Source: a virus | DNA: 26,332 nt | Reading direction: 5' to 3' (one strand) | IMG/VR virus record: IMGVR_UViG_3300037258_000528 | Span: 1-26,332 of that record | In this document: one piece after another, positions 1 through 5,043 of the stretch | Layout of the letters: each line of letters opens with the position of its first letter | Position numbering within the stretch: position 1 is the first letter of the stretch | Notes under the pieces: model-generated | The model's database searches: none | Seen by the model: the letters and a program-made list of their open reading frames with translations, nothing else | What the model was told of the DNA's origin: nothing | Position numbers and translations under genes: made by a program

Positions 1-329
1 ACGAGATCGGTTTGTACGGCCAGCACCCAATGAGGCTCGGCTCGATCCGGCAACTCGATCCGGCAGGAATGCCATACCGCCTTCACGTTTGGGTGGATTG
101 CCGCATTCACTTCTTCTCCCGACATTTCGGCAGCCTCCACTTCGTCGATCGTTAAGGTTGACGGAGGGATTGGCGACGGCGAAAGAACATGGAGGATGCG
201 TAATGTGATCGGATTGTCGCTCACATGATGCGTGATTAGATCGCCCACCTTCGGTGTTTCGCCGGCCGTTATCGCACTTGGATCTTTAATTATGCGACCA
301 TTCTTGAGTCGGATTGTCAGAGAAAACAT
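1..329 (-). CDS. Unrecognised protein, 3' end beyond window edge
   Basis: An open frame of 109 complete codons runs from an ATG at 329 to the window edge with no stop. It has the best Shine-Dalgarno nearby: AAGGAG lies 7 nt before the ATG. The protein starts MFSLTIRLKNGRII and continues with soluble mixed sequence (ITHHVSDNPITLRILHV; a stretch rich in Glu; AVWHSCRIELPDRAEPHWVL). I see no signal peptide or membrane segment and recognise no family. Its base composition is clearly less GC-rich than the rest of the window, with AT-ending codons, which fits recently acquired cargo (a moron) at the end of the phage late operon. The plus-strand frame covering the same DNA is arginine-rich and looks like a shadow. 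Confidence 0.7.
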   Translation of the reverse strand, partial: MFSLTIRLKNGRIIKDPSAITAGETPKVGDLITHHVSDNPITLRILHVLSPSPIPPSTLTIDEVEAAEMSGEEVNAAIHPNVKAVWHSCRIELPDRAEPHWVLAVQTDL

Positions 330-331
330 AA

Positions 332-466
332 CTAATCTCCTTCATTTAAGGCCGGCACAAAAATCGGCAGCTTCAGGGTTCCCGGGCGCGAGTCGGGCTT
401 GTCCTCGACCTGGCCCGTGGCAATATCGATCATCAGCTTGGCGAGCTGAGCCGGCGCGGGCGGCAC
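332..466 (-). CDS. Possible small protein (44 aa)
   Basis: A short frame opens with GTG at 466, overlaps the 3' end of the PLD-type nuclease gene by 34 nt and stops just before the AAGGAG of the next gene. The product (VPPAPAQLAKLMIDIATG..., ending FVPALNEGD) has balanced composition, unlike the arginine-rich shadows around it, which is the main reason to list it. An internal ATG at 430 would give 33 residues. No good ribosome binding site precedes the GTG; translation by coupling to the upstream gene is possible. Function unknown. It could instead be a displaced C-terminus of the nuclease gene, but that protein already ends where PLD nucleases normally do. Confidence 0.4.
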   Translation of the reverse strand: MPPAPAQLAKLMIDIATGQVEDKPDSRPGTLKLPIFVPALNEGD

Positions 467-1080
467 CAGCGCTCGCGCGCGCCGAACGGCGTCGACAGCG
501 CCTGGCGGGCGGTCCAATAGGCGCGGTATTGCGCCGCGACGGCCGGCGACGACACGAGGTTGGTGTCCTCGGCGTTGCGCATCGCGGCGGCCGAGAAGTT
601 GAAGCTGCCGAGGATCAGCCGCGCCGCCGATGTGCCGGCGTCGATGATCAGCACCTTGTTGTGCGCGATGCGCGGCCGCGCGTCGATCATGACCGGGATG
701 CCGGCCGCCGCCAGCGCGTCGGCGCCGGCGCCGCGCTGGCACGGGCTGATCTTGTCGAGCAGCATCGCGACGTCGATGCCGCGCGCCTTGGCGCGCACCA
801 ATGCCGCGACAATCGGCGCGCTGGTGAAATTGTAGGCCTGGCCGCGGATCTCCCGCCGCGCCCCGTCGATCGCCGCGACGATGAACGCCGTCGCGTCGCA
901 CCCCGGCACCAGGCAGCTCGTGACGCTCGCCGCCATCGGGGTCGCCGGCGACAGGGGCGGCGCGGCGGCGCCGGGCGCGGAGGCCGGCGCACAGCCGGCG
1001 GCAGCGGCCACGACGAGCGCGATGGACGACAGCACACGCATGCCGCGCAGCATAGCACACGCCAAACTTGTGCCCGTCAT
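433..1080 (-). CDS. Phospholipase D-like nuclease, predicted lipoprotein
   Basis: 215 residues from an ATG whose last bases overlap the stop of the upstream peptidase gene (ATGA). A second in-frame Met at residue 14 begins a cleaner lipoprotein signal: positively charged start, hydrophobic run, then a lipobox ending AAGC with Cys30. The mature part has one HKD motif, H140-x-K142-x4-D147 (core HNKVLIID), followed by GSFNFS at 158-163 and an Asn/Glu segment near 169-171, as in small single-HKD endonucleases of the Nuc/PLD family, which act as dimers with a shared active site. Inference: a nuclease held on the periplasmic face of a membrane, where it could cut incoming or external DNA. It sits at the end of the lysis/conversion module rather than with DNA metabolism genes. 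Substrate is unknown. Confidence 0.82.
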   Translation of the reverse strand: MTGTSLACAMLRGMRVLSSIALVVAAAAGCAPASAPGAAAPPLSPATPMAASVTSCLVPGCDATAFIVAAIDGARREIRGQAYNFTSAPIVAALVRAKARGIDVAMLLDKISPCQRGAGADALAAAGIPVMIDARPRIAHNKVLIIDAGTSAARLILGSFNFSAAAMRNAEDTNLVSSPAVAAQYRAYWTARQALSTPFGARERWCRPRRLSSPS

Positions 1081-1472
1081 GCGATCGCCGCGAACCGCGT
1101 CGTGCCGGCGACCTGCTCGGCCTCGTAGCGATAGCCCGGTCGCGGTGGCTGCATCGGCGTGATGTCCGGGAAGCGGCTGTCGAGGATCCACGCCTCAGCG
1201 CCCGTGGGACCGTCGACCATGACGCGCAGGATCGCGTGGCGCTCACCGGTCTCGACGTAGCACAACACCTCGGTCAGGTCCAACGCCGGCCAGCCGGCCG
1301 CGCGCAGCAGCGTCGCCTTGCGCTGCGCATACATGCGGCACACCCAGCCATCCCCGGGAGCGGGCTCGTCGATATAGAGATCCGGCGGCTCGCCCGGCGG
1401 CATGTCGACATAGGGGATCGCGTTGACTTGCGCGTTCACCGCCTCGAGCTCGGCGCGCTGTTCGGGCGTCAT
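1077..1472 (-). CDS. Transglutaminase-like cysteine peptidase (BTLCP type)
   Basis: 131 residues. The arrangement Cys45 (GWVCRMYAQRKATLL), His79 (GERHAILRV) and Asp98 (AWILDSR) matches the catalytic Cys-His-Asp order and spacing of bacterial transglutaminase-like cysteine proteinases, small proteins common near the ends of Mu-like and related prophage late operons. The Asp-Cys-Asp often seen around the nucleophile is changed here, so activity is not certain. There is no signal peptide. The start overlaps the stop of the upstream DUF6527-like gene (ATGA), and its own stop overlaps the start of the PLD nuclease gene, so all three are translationally coupled. The role in phage growth is not established; cleavage of host or envelope protein is a guess. 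Confidence 0.72.
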   Translation of the reverse strand: MTPEQRAELEAVNAQVNAIPYVDMPPGEPPDLYIDEPAPGDGWVCRMYAQRKATLLRAAGWPALDLTEVLCYVETGERHAILRVMVDGPTGAEAWILDSRFPDITPMQPPRPGYRYEAEQVAGTTRFAAIA

Positions 1473-1849
1473 GGCAGCGGCACCTTGTCATGGGGAGCCG
1501 CCAAGTAAAACTCGTCCTCGTCGCTAGCACTGGGCCAGTCCGGTAGCGGCACCGTATTCCCAGCCAGAGCATGCGTGCAGTCGCCGAGGAACTGGATGCT
1601 GCCGGCACGGACGAACGAGTGGCATACGTCGGGCGGCTTGTGGCCGTGTCCCTTCGTCACTTTGATGCTCGGCGTGATCGTGGGCGCAGCGATATTCCCG
1701 TCCCAGCCCCAAACCGGACGTAACGCCGGGTCTCCTCGCGTGCAGACAGCGTGCGACTCGCCGCAGCCTGGACACCAGAACGCGATGCCAACCGCGGAGC
1801 CATCGGTGGTGAAGGCGACGCTACGGAGTTTTGAGTTAAGCGCGGCCAT
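1469..1849 (-). CDS. DUF6527-like phage protein
   Basis: 126 residues. It contains a CPGC pair (residues 26-29, FWCPGCGESHAV), a WGWDGN turn near 47-52, a TPSI segment, then CHSFVRAGSIQFLGDCTHALAG near 76-97. This string of short motifs (zinc-type CxxC-H, GW.GN, TPS, CHSF...G.I.FL.DCTH.LAG) is the signature I associate with small phage proteins of the DUF6527 family, usually found next to lysis genes. Cysteine/histidine spacing suggests a bound metal. No biochemical function is known to me. The start is directly preceded by the TAA of the upstream lipoprotein gene, with no intergenic space. Confidence 0.7.
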   Translation of the reverse strand: MAALNSKLRSVAFTTDGSAVGIAFWCPGCGESHAVCTRGDPALRPVWGWDGNIAAPTITPSIKVTKGHGHKPPDVCHSFVRAGSIQFLGDCTHALAGNTVPLPDWPSASDEDEFYLAAPHDKVPLP

Positions 1850-2026
1850 TTATGGGCAGGTCCCGTGATGCGGGTGCGCGGCGCAGAAGGCGGCGAATGC
1901 CGGCTCCTCGGAATGCAGGTAGGGGTCGCCGCCGGAAGCGGGCGCCGCGCAGCCGGCAAGCAGGACCAGCAGGCCGCTGGCCAGGAAGGCCGCGAGCGGC
2001 AGCCTCCCGAACGCGAGGCGGGTCAT
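1850..2026 (-). CDS. Small predicted lipoprotein (58 aa)
   Basis: A 58-residue protein starting at ATG 2026 inside the stop of the upstream gene (ATGA overlap). It has a classic lipoprotein signal: MTRLAFGR, a hydrophobic run, then LLAGC with Cys26. The mature peptide is only about 33 residues and contains two further cysteines (C48 and C57) in AFCAAHPHHGTC, suggesting a disulphide. The size and place beside lysis genes resemble o-spanin-like (Rz1) lipoproteins, but proline content is modest and the partner is unclear. It could equally be an envelope conversion protein. Confidence 0.68.
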   Translation of the reverse strand: MTRLAFGRLPLAAFLASGLLVLLAGCAAPASGGDPYLHSEEPAFAAFCAAHPHHGTCP

Positions 2027-2358
2027 GGGTTCGGCACGACCGGGCCGGACACCGCCGGCGGCGGCCGCAAGGCCTGCGCCAGCGGCACCTTGCCGGGCGT
2101 CGCCTGGTGGACCGACACGTCGAGGTCGAACACGTCCTTGGCGACGGTCAATGCGCCGGCGGCGGACGACAAGGCCATCGGCAGCCCGCCGCAACCGCCG
2201 AGCGCCAGCGGCAGCGCGAGCAGCAGCACGCGTGCGACGGCCGGGGCCATATGCCCGGCCTCGGTCTCGGCGGCGATGCGCCTGGCCTCGCTGCGCTGCC
2301 TGTCGCGCTCCCGGAGGTGTTCGAGCGCGGCGAGGTAGCGCAGATGCGGGTCGCTCAT
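2023..2358 (-). CDS. Predicted lipoprotein with possible internal start
   Basis: 111 residues from ATG 2358 (overlapping the upstream stop). Residues 1-36 are charged and helical (LEHLRERDRQRSEARR), and only then comes a lipoprotein signal, MAPAVARV...LALGGC, with the lipobox Cys at residue 56. Met37 (ATG at 2250) has its own GAGG eight bases upstream, so an internal start would give a normal 75-residue lipoprotein with its signal at the N-terminus. The mature part (ALTVAKDVFDLDVSVHQA, then proline-rich to the end) has no family I recognise. Either two products are made from one frame, or the upstream ATG is not used and the coupling overlap is accidental. Probably part of the lysis/envelope module. 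Confidence 0.65.
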   Translation of the reverse strand: MSDPHLRYLAALEHLRERDRQRSEARRIAAETEAGHMAPAVARVLLLALPLALGGCGGLPMALSSAAGALTVAKDVFDLDVSVHQATPGKVPLAQALRPPPAVSGPVVPNP

Positions 2359-3095
2359 CGCGCCGCAACCGCCGCTTCCAGCCGCAGCCGTGCCGCGGCG
2401 ACCGCGACCGGGTCTTGCGCCAGCGGCACGATCGAGCCGACCGCCTGAACCGCGCCGAGCACGGTCTGCGCGTCGGCAATCATCTGGCCGAGCGTGCCGG
2501 TGCGCGCCGCATTCGGCACCAGGCTCAATGCCGCCTGCACCAGGGCGACGAACTGGTTTGCGGTGCCCTGCGCCGCTGCGACGCCGCCGGCAAGATCGGC
2601 GATCTGCGTCGCCTCGGCGGCGATCGTCTGGCCGGTCGCGCCGCCGAGCTGGTTGCCGATCGCCGCCACCGCCTTGCCGAGCAGTTGCGCGTCGCCGGCG
2701 ACGCTCGATAGCGTGACCGGGGTGACGGTCGGCGTTGTCGTCGTGACCGGCGCCGGCGTACCGCAGCCGCCGAGGCCGAGGCTGAGCATCAGGGCGGCCG
2801 CCAGCGCCAGGCCGGCCAATGCGGCGCCGGCCGAGACGCGGCCACTCGTGCCGCCGGTTCCGGCCCCGCCCGGTGGCGGCGGCGGCGCCGGGGCGGCGAT
2901 CGTGCCGCTGGTGATCGCCTTGACCAGTGCCGGCACGTCGGCCTTCGCCTCCTCGAGCGCCGGCACGATCTGCGAGGTGTCGCCATGCGCGATCGCCTTC
3001 GCCTTGTCGAGCAGGTCGGTGATCGCATGCGCGATCGCATCGGTAATATCGATGATCGGCGTCACCTCGCCGATGATCGGCAGCAGAAACGACAT
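2355..3095 (-). CDS. Membrane or lipid-anchored protein, function unknown
   Basis: 246 residues; AAAGGA sits 8 nt before ATG 3095, just beyond the terminator that follows the muramidase gene. Layout: an N-terminal helical part (residues 1-64), a Pro/Gly linker (PAPPPPPGG, 69-77), a hydrophobic segment at about 90-110 ending LGLGGC (Cys111, lipobox-like but far from the N-terminus), a Thr/Pro linker and a long alanine-rich helical C-terminus. The middle segment should cross the membrane or, if processed, carry lipid. No good internal start codon precedes it, unlike the next gene. I do not recognise a family; a holin-associated or envelope role is only suggested by position. Confidence 0.6.
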   Translation of the reverse strand: MSFLLPIIGEVTPIIDITDAIAHAITDLLDKAKAIAHGDTSQIVPALEEAKADVPALVKAITSGTIAAPAPPPPPGGAGTGGTSGRVSAGAALAGLALAAALMLSLGLGGCGTPAPVTTTTPTVTPVTLSSVAGDAQLLGKAVAAIGNQLGGATGQTIAAEATQIADLAGGVAAAQGTANQFVALVQAALSLVPNAARTGTLGQMIADAQTVLGAVQAVGSIVPLAQDPVAVAAARLRLEAAVAAR

Positions 3096-3112
3096 GGCTT
3101 CGTCCTTTCGAC

Positions 3113-3137
3113 AAAAACCGGCCGCGCCAGGCGGCCG
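3113..3137 (-). terminator. Rho-independent terminator after the GH25 muramidase
   Basis: On the minus strand a perfect 7-bp GC stem (CGGCCGC / GCGGCCG, loop of 5) is followed at once by GG and five T residues. It lies about 80 nt after the muramidase stop and just before the ribosome binding site of the next gene, so it would end or attenuate the tail/lysis transcript there. Confidence 0.65.
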
Positions 3138-3218
3138 TGGGATGCAGGGAATGCGGGTGTCGGCTACCCCAGTGCCGCCGGCGCTGCCGTGCGTCAGCGG
3201 GCTTCGGGTGCGGCCGAT

Positions 3219-3992
3219 TCAGCCAGGGACGGCGAGCGTCGACAGCTCGGCCCGGTTCAGCGCTTCGGCCGCCGCTTCGCTGTCGTCGGCGGCGGCGGCC
3301 GCCGGCTTCGGTGTTGCGCCGACCGCTTGCGGCATCGCGCCACGCGCCCAGGCGAGCGCCGCCTCGAGCGTTTCGGCGAAGATCACGCTGCGGTCGACCG
3401 CACCCCGGATGCCGGCGACCTGGCCGACCGCGGTGTATTGCGCAAAGCGCGGCAGATTGCCGTCTTCGCCCCACCAGCGCAGCGGGTTGGCGACGACCGC
3501 CGAGGGCAATGCCGGCCAGCGCGACGCCGGCCGCGGATAGCGCGGGATAAAGCGATACCAGCCTGCCATCGCCGCGCTTGGCAGTGCCGGGGTCGCGCCC
3601 GGCAGGCCCCAATAGCCGATCGGCTTGTCGCCGGCGATCGCCGCCAACGCGGCGCCGATCGCCTCGGCGACGCGTGCCGGGCAGGTCTGCGACGCGCGGC
3701 CCTCCCAATCGAGCATGAAGCGCATGCCGGGACCCAGCCCGGAGCGCGCGGCGAATTCGAAGGCATAGGCGGCAGGGTCGGCGACCCCCGGCACAAAGGC
3801 GTAGGGGATCGCGATCACGTCGGCGGCATGTGCGGCGGCGAGCTGCCGCGGCCCGGACGGATAGGAAGTCTCCGGCCCCTGCATGATCTTGACAAAGGCG
3901 ATGCGGACGCCGTCGCGCCGCGCCGCCGGCCAATCGATCGCGGGGTTGTTGTCGGACACGTCGATGACGCAGTCGAACGGCTGCAATGCCAT
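3219..3992 (-). CDS. Endolysin, glycoside hydrolase family 25 muramidase
   Basis: 257 residues from ATG 3992 (GGGG-type ribosome site 6-7 nt upstream). The N-terminus CVIDVSDNN...IDW...DGVRIAFVKIMQG is the GH25 signature, with Asp11 in VIDVSD and the acidic pair in FMLDWEG (about residues 92-96) as the expected catalytic groups; later GYWG and FAQYTAVG also match the barrel strands of the family. GH25 enzymes cleave the beta-1,4 bond between N-acetylmuramic acid and N-acetylglucosamine. There is no signal peptide, so release to the periplasm would need a holin. The C-terminal 50 residues are alanine-rich and not part of the catalytic barrel. Upstream neighbours are small membrane proteins and a lipoprotein, consistent with a lysis cassette. 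Confidence 0.9.
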   Translation of the reverse strand: MALQPFDCVIDVSDNNPAIDWPAARRDGVRIAFVKIMQGPETSYPSGPRQLAAAHAADVIAIPYAFVPGVADPAAYAFEFAARSGLGPGMRFMLDWEGRASQTCPARVAEAIGAALAAIAGDKPIGYWGLPGATPALPSAAMAGWYRFIPRYPRPASRWPALPSAVVANPLRWWGEDGNLPRFAQYTAVGQVAGIRGAVDRSVIFAETLEAALAWARGAMPQAVGATPKPAAAAADDSEAAAEALNRAELSTLAVPG

Positions 3993-4008
3993 GCGATCCC
4001 CAGAAAGC

Positions 4009-4230
4009 TCAGAAGCAGCAATCGCCGTGGTCGATCGCCGGCGCCGGCTTTTCGTCGGCCGGGCCGGCATCGGGCACCGCGCCGCTGCCGTGGCAGCGGC
4101 CGCACAATTCCTCGCGCCGCGTGTCGAACGGATCGGGCGTTGCGATGCCGCCGACGACGAGGCGCCGCGGCTCGCGCCGCACGCTGCCGCGCCCGCCGCA
4201 CGCGCCGCACGGCTTCAGGTGCTTCGCCAT
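4009..4230 (-). CDS. Small DnaJ-type zinc-finger protein
   Basis: 73 residues from ATG 4230, which overlaps the stop of the tiny upstream frame (TGATG). It carries two CxxCxGxG motifs, CGACGGRG at 8-15 and CGRCHGSG at 43-50, as in the zinc centre of DnaJ and in stand-alone DnaJ-like zinc proteins found in many phages. The four cysteines would bind one zinc ion. The C-terminus ends CC-F after an acidic tail. There is no J domain, so it is not a co-chaperone of its own; it may bind protein or act as an assembly factor. Function unproven. Confidence 0.65.
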   Translation of the reverse strand: MAKHLKPCGACGGRGSVRREPRRLVVGGIATPDPFDTRREELCGRCHGSGAVPDAGPADEKPAPAIDHGDCCF

Positions 4231-4292
4231 CAGTGGAACAGGCGCTCGCACAGCGGCGTCAGCAGACCGACGCCGAGCGTCCATGCCGTCAT
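4230..4292 (-). CDS. Possible 20-residue hydrophobic peptide
   Basis: A 20-codon frame from ATG 4292 with GGGAG six bases upstream and its TGA overlapping the ATG of the zinc-finger gene. The peptide (MTAWTLGVGLLTPL then CERLFH) could just cross a membrane. It fills an otherwise empty 90-nt gap and keeps the tight coupling seen across the operon. It may be a leader for coupled translation rather than a functional protein. Confidence 0.42.
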   Translation of the reverse strand: MTAWTLGVGLLTPLCERLFH

Positions 4293-4320
4293 CGGCATCT
4301 CCCAAACAAAACGCAAACGG

Positions 4321-4551
4321 TCAGGGCTGTACTGCCAGCGTGTCGCGCAAGGCCCGCACCTGCCGTTCGATCGCCTCGAGGCGGGCGTCGACCGTGCCGC
4401 CCGGAAGCGGCGCGACAGGCAGCCGCCGGCGTTGGCCGCCCCACGTATCGCGAGACAATGGCGTCGCGAGCGGCGGTGCGACCGGCGGAACGGCGGCGGC
4501 GCAGGCGCCGACCGCCAAGGCCAGCAGCACGCCGCTAGCGCCGCGACGCAT
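4321..4551 (-). CDS. Small lipoprotein, o-spanin-like candidate
   Basis: 76 residues from ATG 4551, overlapping the 3' end of the upstream membrane/coiled-coil gene by 17 nt. The signal MRRGASGVLLALAVGAC has a lipobox (VGAC, Cys17), followed by a proline-rich stretch (VPPVAPPLATPL) and a short C-terminal amphipathic helix (ARLEAIERQVRALRDTL). A short, proline-rich lipoprotein overlapping a gene for an N-terminally anchored coiled-coil protein is the arrangement of Rz/Rz1 spanin pairs. Sequence identity to known Rz1 is not evident to me, so this is by architecture only. Confidence 0.6.
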   Translation of the reverse strand: MRRGASGVLLALAVGACAAAVPPVAPPLATPLSRDTWGGQRRRLPVAPLPGGTVDARLEAIERQVRALRDTLAVQP

Positions 4552-4888
4552 CGTGCGCCTGGCTGGCAACCAGCGTGCGCAAGTCGCCGATCTGGTCCGA
4601 GATCTTGCCGAGCTGCTGCCGGATCTCGGTCACCTTGCCGCGCTCGGCATCGCGCCAATCGGCCGCCAGCGCCTCGTCGGCCGAGAGCCGTTGCTTGAAC
4701 AGCGCCAGCTCGGCCTGCTGCTGATCCAGTTCCTTCTGCACCGCCTGGTAGCCGACGATCGCCCAGCCGCCGATCATCAGCAACATGGCAAACACCTGCA
4801 CAAGGTGGCCGAGCTCGATCGTCGGCGAGAACCGAAACAGCGGCGCGCCTTTCGGGCCCGCTTCCGGGACGGAATCCTGCTCGCTCAT
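4535..4888 (-). CDS. Membrane-anchored coiled-coil protein, i-spanin-like candidate
   Basis: 117 residues from ATG 4888, which overlaps the preceding stop (ATGA). After MSEQDSVPEA and a short tail comes one hydrophobic segment at about residues 25-47 (LGHLVQVFAMLLMIGGWAIVG), then a long charged helix to the end with heptad-like spacing (KELDQQQAELALFKQRL; RQQLGKISDQIGDLRTL). One membrane anchor plus a coiled coil, next to and overlapping a small lipoprotein gene, fits an inner-membrane spanin or a lysis accessory protein. The first ten residues are nearly the same as those of the 52-residue protein encoded immediately upstream. Confidence 0.62.
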   Translation of the reverse strand: MSEQDSVPEAGPKGAPLFRFSPTIELGHLVQVFAMLLMIGGWAIVGYQAVQKELDQQQAELALFKQRLSADEALAADWRDAERGKVTEIRQQLGKISDQIGDLRTLVASQAHDASRR

Positions 4889-5043
4889 ACGCTGGCCATC
4901 GTCAAATCTCGCTCGCCGGTCGGCCTGATTTCCTGGAGCGCCGTTTCCAGCGCCGTCTCCAGCGACGCGACGCGCTCGCGCAGATCCGACGGCACGCCGG
5001 CGCCGAGCCCGGCCGCTTCGGGCACGAATTTCTGCTCGCTCAT
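4885..5043 (-). CDS. Small coiled-coil protein (52 aa)
   Basis: Starts at ATG 5043 overlapping the stop of the SGNH esterase gene (ATGA) and ends overlapping the next start. It begins MSEQKFVPEA, matching MSEQDSVPEA of the following gene, then has a short helix LRERVASLETALETALQEI that could form a coiled coil. It lacks the membrane segment of its neighbour. It looks like a shortened duplicate; a partner or regulator role is possible but not shown. Confidence 0.55.
   Translation of the reverse strand: MSEQKFVPEAAGLGAGVPSDLRERVASLETALETALQEIRPTGERDLTMASV

Noticed and set aside
2494-4538. Long plus-strand open frames across the lysis module
   Set aside because: They are rich in Arg, Ala and Pro, have no ribosome sites and lie opposite genes with clear motifs (GH25, lipoproteins). 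At this GC content long antisense frames are expected.
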